A stretch of DNA of 64,000 bases from Streptomyces sp. WMMB 322 (lineage in GTDB: Bacteria; Actinomycetota; Actinomycetes; Streptomycetales; Streptomycetaceae). Every line of letters begins with the position of its first letter. The first letter of the stretch is position 1. A program made the translations under genes and the position numbers. Positions 1 to 8,523 of this stretch are shown in pieces. Under the pieces are notes generated by a model that saw only the letters and a program-made list of their open reading frames with translations, made no database searches and was not told where the DNA came from. The stretch is taken from positions 124,001-188,000 of the forward strand of contig NZ_FMHI01000004.1 of NCBI RefSeq assembly GCF_900090145.1, given 5' to 3'.

Positions 1-269
1 GCGACGTGACGATGGACTTCGCCTACGGCGAGTCCTTCACCGAGTCCAGCCCCGAGGCGTACGAGCGCCTGCTGCTCGATGTGCTGCTGGGCGACGCGAA
101 TCTCTTCCCGAGGCACCAGGAGGTCGAGCGGTCCTGGGAGATCCTCGACCCCGTCGAGCGCTACTGGGACAAGCACGGCAGGCCCGAGCAGTACCAGGCC
201 GGCACCTGGGGCCCGGAGGGAGCCGACAAGATGCTCGCACGCGACGGACGGAGCTGGCGCCGGCCATGA
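1..269 (+). CDS. zwf: Glucose-6-phosphate dehydrogenase, C-terminal end (partial)
   Basis: Only the last ~89 codons are in the window; the reading frame is open to the left edge (first full codon at base 3). The enzyme oxidises glucose-6-phosphate to 6-phosphogluconolactone with NADP, the entry step of the oxidative pentose phosphate pathway. The visible part has the family's C-terminal signature: an AYERLLLDVLLGDANLF helix, then a W-x-I-(x)-D-P segment, and an end rich in W and G (GTWGPEGADKML). The stop overlaps the opcA ATG by 4 bases, so translation is probably coupled. The next genes, opcA and pgl, act on the same step, which supports the call. Confidence 0.93.
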   Translation, partial: DVTMDFAYGESFTESSPEAYERLLLDVLLGDANLFPRHQEVERSWEILDPVERYWDKHGRPEQYQAGTWGPEGADKMLARDGRSWRRP

Positions 270-1348
270 ACATCGACCTCACGGACACCAATTCGAGCCA
301 GATCAACGCCACTCTCGTCCAGGCGAGGCGTTCGATCGGCTCCCCCGCCGTGGGCATGGTCCTCACCCTGGTGATCGTCACCGACGAGGGCAACCACTAC
401 GACGCGCTGAAGGCTGCGAGCGAGGCGTCGAAGGAACACCCCTCGCGCATCCTGGTGGTCATCCGCCGCCCCGGGCGCTCGCCCCGCGACCGCGCGATGG
501 CCAGGCTCGACGCCGAGGTGCGGGTGGGCAGCGACTCCGGTACGGGCGAGACCGTACTGCTGCGCCTGCACGGCGAGTTGGCCTCGCACGCCTACAGCGT
601 CGTGCTGCCGCTGCTGCTGCCGGACGCGCCCGTCGTGGTCTGGTGGCCGGACGACGCACCCGAGCACCCGTCCGAGGACAAGCTCGGCACGCTCGCGCAG
701 CGGCGCATCACCGACGCCGCCGCCGCGGAGGACCCGCTCGCCGAGCTGAAGCTGCGCGGCGAGACGTACGCCCCCGGCGACACCGACCTGTCGTGGACGC
801 GGCTGACGCCCTGGCGCAGCATGCTCGCGGCGGGCCTGGACCAGCAGTCGCTGAAGGTGCGTTCCGCCGTGGTCGAGAGCGAGGCGCACAACCCGTCGGC
901 GGAACTGCTCGGGATGTGGCTGGCCGAACGTCTGCGCGTGCCCGTCGAACGGAAGGTCACCGAGGGCCCCGGCATCACGGCGGTCCGGATGGAGACCGCC
1001 GACGGCGCGATCTGCCTGAGCCGCGCGGACGGCTCGCTCGCCGAACTGGCCGTGCCGGGCCAGCCGGACCGGCATGTGGCGCTGCACCGTCGCGGCATGT
1101 CCGAGCTGATCGCGGAGGAGCTGCGCCGTCTGGACCCGGACGAGGCGTACGCGTCGGCCGTGCAGGCCGGCGCGAAGGAGCCCGGCAAGAGCCCCGGCAC
1201 ACGGACGGACGCAAGCGGGGGCGGCGGTGGGCGCCGCGGGCAGACGCAGACACAGGCTCGTCCGCAGGCGGAGGAGGATTCGGCCAAGCAGCCCGCCGCT
1301 GCGAAGAAGGCCGCCAGGTCCGCCGCGAAGAGGGCGGCGAAGAAGTGA
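266..1348 (+). CDS. opcA: Glucose-6-phosphate dehydrogenase assembly protein OpcA
   Basis: 360-residue homologue of the OxPP-cycle protein OpcA, which in cyanobacteria and actinobacteria helps assemble and activate glucose-6-phosphate dehydrogenase. It starts with the family-type MNIDLTDTNSSQINATLV. A central hydrophobic stretch with VVVWWPDDAP (about residues 125-135) and a second conserved block around TRLTPWRSMLA are typical. The last ~55 residues are low-complexity Gly/Gln, then Ala/Lys repeats, resembling the basic tails of other Streptomyces proteins and probably not part of the folded domain. It sits between zwf and pgl with 4-base overlaps on both sides, so the three genes should be one translation-coupled operon. 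Confidence 0.95.
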   Translation: MNIDLTDTNSSQINATLVQARRSIGSPAVGMVLTLVIVTDEGNHYDALKAASEASKEHPSRILVVIRRPGRSPRDRAMARLDAEVRVGSDSGTGETVLLRLHGELASHAYSVVLPLLLPDAPVVVWWPDDAPEHPSEDKLGTLAQRRITDAAAAEDPLAELKLRGETYAPGDTDLSWTRLTPWRSMLAAGLDQQSLKVRSAVVESEAHNPSAELLGMWLAERLRVPVERKVTEGPGITAVRMETADGAICLSRADGSLAELAVPGQPDRHVALHRRGMSELIAEELRRLDPDEAYASAVQAGAKEPGKSPGTRTDASGGGGGRRGQTQTQARPQAEEDSAKQPAAAKKAARSAAKRAAKK

Positions 1349-2145
1349 GCCCCGCAGCCCGCGTCCACGTGCACCGCGACAAGGACGAGATGGCGCGGGC
1401 AGCCGCCGAACGGCTCGTCGCCCGGGTGGCCGGGGCGCAGTCGGCACGCGGAAGCGCCTCTGTGGTGCTGACGGGCGGCCGCAACGGCAACGGACTGCTC
1501 GCGGCGCTGGCCGCCGCGCCCGGCCGTGACTCCGTCGACTTCTCCCGGCTGGATGTGTGGTGGGGCGACGAGCGGTTCCTCCCGGAGGGCCACCCGGAAC
1601 GCAACGTCACTCAGGCACGGGAGGCCCTGCTGGACTCCGTGCCGCTCGACCCGGCCCGCGTCCACCCGATGGCCGCGTCCGACGGAGCGTACGGCAGCGA
1701 CGTGGAAGCCGCGGCCGCCGCGTACGAGTCCGAACTGGCCGCGGCCGCACGGCCCGAGGGTCCCGAGGCCGCAGCCGGTGTTCCCTCCTTCGACGTGCTG
1801 CTGCTGGGTGTCGGTCCCGACACCCATGTGGCCTCGCTCTTCCCGGGTCACCAGGGTGTCCGCGAGACGGAGCGCACCGTCGTCGGCGTGCACGACTCGC
1901 CGAAGCCGCCGCCCCTGCGCATCTCGCTGACGCTGCCCGCGATCCGGGCGGCACGAGAGGTGTGGCTGCTGGCCGCGGGCGAGGACAAGGCGGACGCGGT
2001 GGCTCGTGCTCTGGCGAAGGCGGACACGGACGCGCACGAGTCGCAGGTACCGGCCGCGGGTGCGCGGGGACGCGACGGAACGCTCTGGCTGCTCGACGAG
2101 GCGGCCGCCGCGGGACTGCCGGGGGATCTCCTGCCGCCGTCGTGA
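1345..2145 (+). CDS. pgl: 6-phosphogluconolactonase
   Basis: 266 residues with a GTG start whose last bases form the opcA stop (GTGA overlap). This start is preferred to the much longer upstream reading frame, which only shadows opcA. The enzyme hydrolyses 6-phosphogluconolactone to 6-phosphogluconate, the step after zwf. Family motifs are visible: the TGGRNG loop near the N terminus, DVWWGDERFLP followed by ERN, a LLGVGPDTHVASLFPG block that in the family binds substrate, and a LLAAGEDKADAV motif near the C terminus. Length is normal for the family (also called devB). Confidence 0.95.
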   Translation: MSPAARVHVHRDKDEMARAAAERLVARVAGAQSARGSASVVLTGGRNGNGLLAALAAAPGRDSVDFSRLDVWWGDERFLPEGHPERNVTQAREALLDSVPLDPARVHPMAASDGAYGSDVEAAAAAYESELAAAARPEGPEAAAGVPSFDVLLLGVGPDTHVASLFPGHQGVRETERTVVGVHDSPKPPPLRISLTLPAIRAAREVWLLAAGEDKADAVARALAKADTDAHESQVPAAGARGRDGTLWLLDEAAAAGLPGDLLPPS

Positions 2146-2226
2146 CGTTCGGGATGCGGAGCGGCCGGACGGGCCGCTCCGCCGCCGCGAGCCGACCGAT
2201 GCCCCGCCCGGCCGGCGGCCCTCGGC

Positions 2227-2278
2227 GACGTGACGGTGCCCTGCGACCGGAGTTCCGGTCGCAGGGCACCGTCATGTC
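2227..2278. terminator. Bidirectional hairpin terminator between pgl and the dehydrogenase gene
   Basis: A perfect 20-bp inverted repeat (2231-2250 with 2255-2274) around a 4-base AGTT loop; the stem extends four more pairs with one G-U wobble. It lies between the stops of two convergent genes, 3' of both. There is no long T tract, which is usual for Streptomyces terminators. Confidence 0.85.
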
Positions 2279-2292
2279 GTGCGTGTGGCGGC

Positions 2293-3741
2293 TCAGGCCT
2301 GGCCGTCGGCGGACTCGTCGGCGGGCCCGGGCCAGTACGCCGGGAACGCCGCGGCGGGCTGCCGGCCGGTGTCCAGGGAGGACTCGGCCGGATCGGCCGA
2401 TGCCGGGTAAGCAGCTCCGTTCGGCTGATGGACGACGGGCTCCGTGAGCTCCGTGACGGTCGCCGGCTCGGCTGCCGGCTCCGTGCCCGTTCCGGCGAAC
2501 GGGTGCTCCGCCCCCATGTCGGGGAAGAGGTCGCGGAACGCCACCGCGCCGCCGTACTCGTCGATCATCCGCTGCGAGTTCTCCTTCGCGAACAGGATTC
2601 CCTCCGTCCGCACCGACAAGGCGGACCCGTCGGCCCGGCTCATGAGGTCACGGACCAGCGGACGGATCTGCTCGGACAGCCGCATGCACGCACCGGCGGG
2701 GCTGACCACCTCACCGAGGATGACCCACCAGGCCCCGGCGGCGGCGCCGGTGTTGGCGATGAAGTCGGGGATCACCGTGATCCCGCGCTCCAGCAGAAGC
2801 TGCTCGGCCTCGGGGGTGGTGGGCACGTTCGCCGCCTCCACCACGAACTTGCCGCGGATGCGGTCGCAGTTGTCCGCCGTGATGGTGTGGCCGACGGCGG
2901 CCGGCACCAGCACGTCCACGTCGAGACCCAGCCACTCGTCGCCCAGGCGTTCCACGTCGTCCTCGCGCAGCACGGAGCGGTCGATGACGCCGCCCGTCGT
3001 CCGCGCCGCCAGCAGAAGCTCCACATCGAGGCCCCGCGACTCGTTGAGGATCATGCCCTGGGCGTCCGTGACACCCACGATCTTCACGCCGGCGTGCTCG
3101 AGGTAGAGCGCCGTGGAGCCGCCCATCGCCCCGAAGCCCTGCACGACCGCACGGGCCGTCGTGGCGGGGATGTCCCGGTGCTCCAGCGCCGCCAGCGCGG
3201 CCTCGGCCACGCCGTAGCCGCCGATCAGCTCCGACAGCTTCAGGCCCTCGGTCTCCGCCGTGAAAGCCTGGTGGATGCGCTCACGCACCTCGGCCTCGTC
3301 AGCTGCCCGGACCACCGCCGCGTGGAACGAGGTCTCGCCGATCCCGACACGGGCGAAGGCCCGGTTGAGCTGCTCCTGCCCCGTGCCGAGGTCGCCGGCG
3401 GTCACCCAGAAGCGCTCGAGCAGCGGCCGAACGCCTTCAAGGAACCGCTCCCGCACTTCCTCGGCCCGTGGGTCCGAAGGGTCGAAGTCGATTCCGCCCT
3501 TGGCGCCGCCCACGTGAATTCCGAAGGCGCCCATCTTCAGGGTCATTTCCCGTGCGAGTTCAGCGACCTCGTTCATCGTGCAGCCGGGCCGCATGCGCAG
3601 ACCGCCGGTGGCGATGCCCGTGACCAGCTGGTCGATCACGACGAAGCCGCGAGCGGAGGTCTTGGAGTCGCGCCATGTGACCTGCAGATAGGGTTCATGC
3701 TCAAGAACCTGCAGCGGCGTCTCGACAGCTGTGTGTGTCAC
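2293..3741 (-). CDS. Glu/Leu/Phe/Val-type amino acid dehydrogenase
   Basis: 482 residues from the GTG at 3741, chosen because GGAAAGGGTGAG lies just upstream; a longer frame to 3783 would translate this ribosome site. It belongs to the NAD(P)-dependent dehydrogenase family that reversibly deaminates glutamate or branched/aromatic amino acids. Visible: GGLRM (46-50), a Lys in LKMG (69), the catalytic GGAKGGI loop (78-84, Lys81), an Asp in TAGDLGT (117) and the nucleotide-binding GFGAMGG (202-208). The last ~60 residues are an unconserved Ala/Pro/Glu-rich tail, which makes it longer than the usual ~425-residue hexameric enzymes. Substrate cannot be told from sequence; glutamate is the first guess. 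It converges on pgl across a strong hairpin. Confidence 0.85.
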   Translation of the reverse strand: MTHTAVETPLQVLEHEPYLQVTWRDSKTSARGFVVIDQLVTGIATGGLRMRPGCTMNEVAELAREMTLKMGAFGIHVGGAKGGIDFDPSDPRAEEVRERFLEGVRPLLERFWVTAGDLGTGQEQLNRAFARVGIGETSFHAAVVRAADEAEVRERIHQAFTAETEGLKLSELIGGYGVAEAALAALEHRDIPATTARAVVQGFGAMGGSTALYLEHAGVKIVGVTDAQGMILNESRGLDVELLLAARTTGGVIDRSVLREDDVERLGDEWLGLDVDVLVPAAVGHTITADNCDRIRGKFVVEAANVPTTPEAEQLLLERGITVIPDFIANTGAAAGAWWVILGEVVSPAGACMRLSEQIRPLVRDLMSRADGSALSVRTEGILFAKENSQRMIDEYGGAVAFRDLFPDMGAEHPFAGTGTEPAAEPATVTELTEPVVHQPNGAAYPASADPAESSLDTGRQPAAAFPAYWPGPADESADGQA

Positions 3742-4196
3742 TTGGCACTCACCCTTTCCAGTCACTGATAGGAAACTACTCACACGTACGGGCCATTACG
3801 GACCGGAATCCGGTTATCAGGGCAGGGGTTACCGCCCCGGGAACTGAAGAGAAATGATTCCGCTGATTCGAGCCGCTGCGCGCGCTCGCATGCAATCGAC
3901 GACCGTACGGGCAGGAAGAATTACGCCGCAGGGCACACTTGTGGCGGGCCCTCGGACGGCGCAATAAAGTTAAATCGGGGATTACGCAGAGAACGTATCC
4001 GGTTGCGTTGTGCGTAGCGCCTACTGTGAGGTCACGCTTCGCCCCTTGTCAAGCGGTCTCTTGGGGGCCGGATTTCCGCTGTCCGTCCGTCAATTCGAAC
4101 AGAAAAGAAAAGGCAGCTCAGCGCGGTCGCCCGGGCGGGCGGAACCACGCAGTCCGTGGTCCCGCCCCATTCTCCGACGGCTCCTGACGCACCCCC
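3742..4196. other. Intergenic region between the dehydrogenase promoter side and the pgi fragment
   Basis: About 450 bases without a convincing gene; the short open frames here lack ribosome sites and family resemblance. It must hold the dehydrogenase promoter on the minus strand, but no clear -35/-10 pair was found. The part around 3942-4030 is less GC-rich than its surroundings and could hold a plus-strand promoter, although nothing plausible follows it. Confidence 0.5.
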
Positions 4197-4255
4197 GGGA
4201 TGGGTGAAGGGCCCTGCTGGACGGCGCCGTCCCGGCAGGGCCCTTCACCCATCCC
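4197..4255 (-). terminator. Hairpin terminator after the left pgi 3' copy
   Basis: Perfect 21-bp inverted repeat (4197-4217 with 4235-4255) around a 17-base loop that is itself partly palindromic. It begins about 15 bases beyond the TGA of the pgi fragment at 4270. Its placement and strength are like the hairpins after secG, tpiA and the MBL-fold gene, so it looks like the ancestral pgi terminator. The intact pgi copy lacks it. Confidence 0.85.
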
Positions 4256-4646
4256 GGGTCCAAGAGCGATCAGCGGCCCCGCAGGCGGCGGTAGCGCTCC
4301 ACGAGGGACGAGGTCGAGGCGTCCAGGCCCGCGACGTCCGCGCCGTCCGTCAGCGCCGGCTCCAGCCGCTTGGCGAGGACCTTGCCCAGCTCCACACCCC
4401 ACTGGTCGAAGCTGTCGATGTCCCACACCGCACCCTGGACGAACACCTTGTGCTCGTACAGCGCGACGAGCTGCCCCAGAACGGACGGCGACAACTCCTC
4501 GGCGAGGATCGTGGTCGTCGGACGGTTGCCGGGGAACGTGCGGTGCGGCACCTGCTCCTCCACAACACCCTCCGCCCGCACCTCCTCCTCGCTCTTGCCG
4601 AAGGCCAGAGCCTGCCCCTGCGCGAACAGGTTCGCCATCAACAAGT
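4252..4646. repeat. Left direct repeat: 395-bp copy of the pgi 3' end
   Basis: Matches 9620-10014 base for base at a constant offset of 5368, with one difference (C at 4279, G at 9647, a silent codon position). It covers the pgi stop codon and the last ~125 codons. The two copies are in the same orientation and bracket the BREX remnant island. Confidence 0.95.
4270..4646 (-). pseudogene. Truncated duplicate of the pgi 3' end
   Basis: Encodes only the C-terminal ~125 residues of glucose-6-phosphate isomerase, identical in protein sequence to residues 425-549 of the intact gene at 9638-11287. The homology stops abruptly inside the coding sequence at 4646, and the open frame runs a few codons into unrelated DNA. 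Residues 1-424, with most of the sugar-phosphate site, are missing, so it cannot be an enzyme. Because it keeps the strong terminator and the normal chromosomal neighbour on its left, it is probably the original pgi 3' end, displaced when the island arrived. Confidence 0.92.
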
Positions 4647-4708
4647 TGAGGGGCCGACCCTCACCCTGCTCCACCCGATGAGGCTCAGAAAAAGCGAGAG
4701 GGAATAGG

Positions 4709-5821
4709 TCAGGAACCGGCGAGACCCGTCACGAGCCGTGTCCGTTCCTCCAATACCGCCCGTGCTCCTGTGACATCGGAGAACCGGACCGCCAGCGTCT
4801 CCTCGGCGAGACCGGGCGGCAGCGCCTCGGCGAATTTCAGCCCCTTCACCGCCCGCGCATCGACATCGGGCAGTCTCAGCTGTGCTGACGCGTCCGCGAC
4901 GGCCTGTTTCCACAGGCCAGGGTCGATGTCCTCCCGCAACCGGATCCAGCAGTCGTTGATGCGCTGTCCGGGCACGGTGACCGCTCTGAGCGATGCGGCG
5001 AGCGTGGCGTTCGCCCCGTGTCCAGCCCAGGTCCACCACCGTGTGTGACCACCGCTCCCGCGCGTGATGAGGGTTCCCCCGGGTGCACGGCGTCCATGAA
5101 GTGTTCCCTTGCCTGGCTGAGACAGATCGCAGCGCGCCTCGTAAGACCCGCAGCCGGATCGGTGCCGAGGTGTACCTCTCGTGCCGCCCGAGTGAATTCG
5201 AACGATGTCGCTTGCACGAATCCGAAGCTGCTCCACTTTGCTCTGCCGCCGCCGTCGGCCGGTTCCACAGAGCAGCGTTTGCGGGTCCAGTCGATGTAGG
5301 TGACAGTCCAACTGCGCCCGGCGAGCAGCAACTCACCAGCGAAGGCATGGACCTCGTCCACCACGATGCTGCGCAGGCCAGAGAAGAAGGCTCTGTGGTC
5401 GACCTTCGCACTGACGAGCATCGCTTCGAGCGATTCCGGGGTGGTGAGCAGTACGTCGGTACGGTTCGCCAGGATCTTCTTGCGCTTGCCCGCGATGACG
5501 CACCGTGCCACAGGGCGGCCGTGCGGCCCATCCAGCCTGTGTACGTCTCCCGGCGTGGCAGCAGGTTGTCGAGCAGAGCTTTCAGCGGGCACACATAGAG
5601 GATCGATGTGGCCTGCCACCTGCCGGTGGTCATCCGTGACAGCAGGGCGGAAGGACGGCAGCCTCGGTCTTCCCGCCCGCGGTGGGAGCGAGAAGGATTG
5701 CGTCCTGCCCCGCCGTCAGCGGCCCGACGGCTTCTTCCTGGAGTGGGCGGAGGCTGCGCCAGCCATGCGAGTTGACGATGTGGTGGGTGAGGACGGGATC
5801 GAGGGAATCGAGGGCGTTCAC
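4709..5821 (-). pseudogene. Lhr-like superfamily 2 helicase remnant (BrxHI-like)
   Basis: Pieces of one helicase lie in order but in changing frames. Piece 1 (5821 to ~5645) has the N-terminal Q-motif-like region and Walker A APTAGGKT. Piece 2 (~5645-5505) has the motif Ia segment LYVCPLKALL. Piece 3 (~5515-5060) has TTPESLEAML and the Walker B box VVDEVHAFAG. After that box the frame jumps straight to a downstream GRSWTVTYIDW segment, so motifs III-VI are deleted. Piece 4 (~5070-4709) has the C-terminal RWWTWAGHGANATLA block. At least three frameshifts and one large deletion make it non-functional. The GTG start overlaps the brxD-like stop (GTGA), preserving operon coupling. BrxHI is the last gene of type 2 BREX; other Lhr-type helicases are possible. 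Confidence 0.65.
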
Positions 5822-6240
5822 GGCAGGTCCAGTTCTGCATCGCCGGCGTCCGCGCGGGGGCCGCGTTCCGTTCGACATCGTTCAGTTCGTCGCCGGAAAC
5901 GGTGAGGCTGAAGTGAGTGCGCGGGTCGAACTCCTCGAACTCGTCTACTCGTCCAGCACGTCCGCGACCAGTTTGCGAAGGAGAACCCGCGGCGCGACGC
6001 CCACCTTCCCTCCCAGCCCGCCGTCCCGGACCGTTTGGCGCGTTCCGCGAGCCAGCAGGCGAAGAACGTCTTGCCGGAGCCGTATTCACCGCGGACGGCG
6101 TGGAACGCGGCCCTCCCCTGGCGACGGTGGCGATGTTGTCGTCGAGTGCCCCCTGTGAAACGTGCTCCTTGGTCTCAACCTTGAGCGCGATAGGTGGAGT
6201 TGAATGGTTCCGGAAGGGCTGTGAAGGACCGCGAGGCCGC
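5818..6240 (-). pseudogene. DUF2791-type P-loop ATPase remnant (BrxD-like)
   Basis: Three frame-shifted pieces belong together. Upstream is a short N-terminal segment ending LDDNIATVARG. After a one-base shift comes AFHAVRGEYGSGKTFFA, a Walker A in the GEYGSGKT form typical of BREX BrxD ATPases, followed by WLAERAKR. Then most of the protein is missing, and the C-terminal pieces RVLLRKLVADVLDE and, in another frame, FDPRTHFSLTVSGDEL remain, running to a TGA at 5818. BrxD proteins are about 430 residues; only about a third is left. The stop overlaps the GTG of the helicase remnant, the usual brxD-brxHI arrangement. Family assignment rests on remembered motifs, not a search. The 5' limit is approximate. 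Confidence 0.62.
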
Positions 6241-6391
6241 TGATCCCGCCGTCGAAGGTTCGGCCACAGGGCGGCGGGGGATGTCCGGGCGGAAGCCGTT
6301 TGATCGCGCCCCTTCGTTGTCGGGTACATTGCCGGTGGCCGTCGTCGTGCTCCATGGGGGAAGTGCTCACTGACGGCCAGGGGGAGGAAGC

Positions 6392-6856
6392 ATGGGCCAG
6401 TCTGTCGACCCTCGGGTCGCGAACGCGACGACCTCGGAGCCCTCGCCAGGGCCTTCACCAGGCCCCACTCCGAGCGCCCCGCCCGAATCGGGCGGAAACC
6501 GTCCCAGCCCGGAGCCATCGCCCTCGCCCAACCCGAGCCCTACAGCGCCGGCGCCCTGGGGTTCGGATCCGGACGTCGGTGTCACTTCGTCGTTCCTGCG
6601 CAGGCGGGCCGACGACTGCGAGACGGCTTCGGAGATCATCCGTAAGACGCGGGGAGTGGCCGAAGACGCGCGCACGGGCCTTGCCCGCGCCGCTGACGGC
6701 TGGAGGTTCGCCGGCAGCCTGGACGAGCTCGAAGAACGCTGGGAGGCGTTGAACAAGGTCGTCGTGCGGCGACTTGACCAGGCAGCGGAGAACTTCCGTC
6801 TCAGCGCGGACGCGTACGACGCGAACGAAACAAGCATCGCGTCTGCGTTCCTCTGA
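6392..6856 (+). CDS. WXG100/ESX-like small protein with proline-rich N terminus
   Basis: 154 residues, ATG preceded by GGGGGAGGAAGC. Residues ~18-56 are a Pro/Ser/Gly-rich repeat; residues ~65-150 are predicted helices around a W-x-F and SLDELEERWEAL, the arrangement of Streptomyces WXG100-like proteins that pair with larger ESX partners. No signal peptide and no membrane segment. The next gene begins 40 bases on, encodes a second WXG-type protein and is on the same strand, so they are probably one transcription unit secreted by an ESX (type VII) system encoded elsewhere. The gene is intact although it lies among broken genes. Function is inferred from fold type and context only. Confidence 0.6.
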   Translation: MGQSVDPRVANATTSEPSPGPSPGPTPSAPPESGGNRPSPEPSPSPNPSPTAPAPWGSDPDVGVTSSFLRRRADDCETASEIIRKTRGVAEDARTGLARAADGWRFAGSLDELEERWEALNKVVVRRLDQAAENFRLSADAYDANETSIASAFL

Positions 6857-6896
6857 CGATTACCGACCAGACCGGCCCGGGGGGGGTGGCCAGGAC

Positions 6897-8027
6897 ATGC
6901 CTGATTTCGCCGCATTGCTACAGCTTGACGTGGCAGGACTGGAGAAGTTCGCCGACGAGTGGGCAACGGTCCACCGGAAGTTGAAGGAGTCCCGAACGGG
7001 GTTCCATGACGACGTGGTGAAACCTCTCCACGAGGACAATTGGCGCGGCAAGAGCGGCCGAGCCGCCCAGGACTACTGCGACCGCATCCAGCTGGACATC
7101 GACGCGCTGGACAAGGAGGTCAGAGCGCTTCGGAAGTTCTTGGACACGGAGGCCGACGGCGCCACTGGCCGAGGCGGTGTGAAGGGCCTCGCGGGACTCA
7201 AACTGCGCGCAGAGAAACTGCAGCGGGAGGCCCTAGAGGAGGGGATGACCATCACCGACTCGGGGAAGGTCGAGTGGTCGGTGATGTACGACCCTGACAG
7301 TCCCAGCGCTCCGAGCATCGTCGATGAGCGCAGGCAGACCGCTGAGGCGCTGGAGAAGCGCGTGCGGAAGCTGCTCGATGACGCTGCTGAGGACGATGAC
7401 TGGCTCGCGAAGAGCCTCAAAGTGATCTTCGGTACGGTCGGCAATTTCGAGTCCGAGAACCGAAAGTTCGACATCGTCGACCCCACCGCGAAGGACCGCC
7501 AAGTCCACAATCAGCTCAACAACGTCGCCGCCTACTTCGCCGGCGTCAAGGGATGGCCGACGGCCGCTGGTCTGGTCGAGCACTACCTGGACGGCAGCGG
7601 CAAACCGGTCGAGGTCGAGCCGCAGCAGATGATGGAACAGATCCCTGCCTTCCAGAAGGACGTCGACAGCACGATGGAAGACGATGTGCGCAAGCGCGGA
7701 GACGGGCTGTTCACCACGGAATGGTCGTCCACCGCTCCCAATCCGGCGGACGGTGACAGCAGCATGGAGTGGTACTACGCGCTCAACCACTTCCAGTACC
7801 GTCTCGTCGGGGAGAAGGAGGGCAGCGAGATCAACTATGACGTCGAGGTCCAGAAGCGATACGACTGGGGCATCCCGAGCGAGCACCGTGCCACGGTCTC
7901 CGGCGGTGGCCCCGGACCGTTCGGTATGGACCTGGAGCAGGCCGACATCGCACATCTGCACAGCTCCGGAATGGCCCGGGACTTCGACGTATCCGGCTCG
8001 TCCGACCAGATGACGACTCGATCATGA
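6897..8027 (+). CDS. WXG-domain protein with unknown C-terminal domain (putative type VII secretion substrate)
   Basis: 376 residues from the ATG at 6897; an upstream frame extends further but only shadows the previous gene. Residues 1-105 form a WXG/LXG-like helical hairpin with a W49-R-G51 turn. A helical linker follows, then from ~residue 190 a domain containing a YYALNHFQYRL block and a Y-D-W motif, and an end with ADIAHLHSSGMARDFDVSG. That end resembles C-terminal regions of other Streptomyces ESX-associated proteins, whose function is unknown to me. No catalytic toxin motif is recognisable. It overlaps the next gene by 4 bases (ATGA). No immunity gene of obvious type follows, although the small membrane protein could fill that role. 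Confidence 0.6.
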   Translation: MPDFAALLQLDVAGLEKFADEWATVHRKLKESRTGFHDDVVKPLHEDNWRGKSGRAAQDYCDRIQLDIDALDKEVRALRKFLDTEADGATGRGGVKGLAGLKLRAEKLQREALEEGMTITDSGKVEWSVMYDPDSPSAPSIVDERRQTAEALEKRVRKLLDDAAEDDDWLAKSLKVIFGTVGNFESENRKFDIVDPTAKDRQVHNQLNNVAAYFAGVKGWPTAAGLVEHYLDGSGKPVEVEPQQMMEQIPAFQKDVDSTMEDDVRKRGDGLFTTEWSSTAPNPADGDSSMEWYYALNHFQYRLVGEKEGSEINYDVEVQKRYDWGIPSEHRATVSGGGPGPFGMDLEQADIAHLHSSGMARDFDVSGSSDQMTTRS

Positions 8028-8311
8028 AAGGTCGGCACACGGCCTCCGGAAGGCCGGAGAAGCAGCCGGAGCCTGCGGCCGGACAAGGTGCGCAGGACGA
8101 GGACAGCGCGGCGGAGCGCGACCTCGCCGAAGACGAGGCGCCTCGCGGCAGTCTTCCGAAGAAGATCGCCCTGTATGCGGGACTGGCCCTCTGCGTCGCC
8201 TTCATCATCTGGGTGGCCTGGGGCTTTCTCCAGTTCGACCACGCCATCGAGAACCCCCGCGAAGGTGGCTTCTCCGGCTGGCAGTGCGAGCCCGGCCGCG
8301 ACTGCGGCTAA
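8024..8311 (+). CDS. Small single-pass membrane protein
   Basis: 95 residues. The first ~45 are charged and disordered, one transmembrane helix lies at ~47-70 (KIALYAGLALCVAFIIWVAW), and ~25 residues with two cysteines follow, probably outside the membrane. Its ATG overlaps the stop of the WXG-domain gene, so it is co-translated and most likely serves the same system as a membrane partner or immunity-like protein. No family recognised. Confidence 0.55.
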   Translation: MKGRHTASGRPEKQPEPAAGQGAQDEDSAAERDLAEDEAPRGSLPKKIALYAGLALCVAFIIWVAWGFLQFDHAIENPREGGFSGWQCEPGRDCG

Positions 8312-8354
8312 GACCGACTCGAGCACGCTACGGCCCCAGGTCCGACGTGGACAG

Positions 8355-8452
8355 CCGGGACCGCACTATCTCTTCATGTTCCGGGTCTGGGAGCCCCACC
8401 TGTCCCACTGGCTCAAGCATCGACTGCTTCCGGGGGACGTCTTCGCCGACGG
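8355..8452 (+). pseudogene. Possible fragment of an FkbM-type methyltransferase
   Basis: A ~33-residue stretch in one frame reads like the start of the FkbM methyltransferase domain: an aromatic strand, a VWEPHLSHWLKHRLLPGDVF segment, then Ala-Asp where the family continues with VGANIGY. Here the glycine-rich SAM loop is already lost and the frame becomes meaningless. There is no start codon with a ribosome site. If correct it is a piece of cargo shuffled into the island. The resemblance is short, so confidence is modest. Confidence 0.35.
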
Positions 8453-8523
8453 ACGCAATGCGCACGTTCAGAATCGGCGGTATCGCGAGCATGATCTAGT
8501 TTTCTGACGGTGAGTAGACAGAA

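Noticed and set aside
2230..3768. 512-codon plus-strand open frame across the dehydrogenase gene
   Set aside because: Antisense shadow of a clear dehydrogenase; it even begins inside the terminator hairpin.
3939..4207. Small open frames in the gap left of the pgi fragment
   Set aside because: No ribosome site, no family, and they run into the terminator hairpin.
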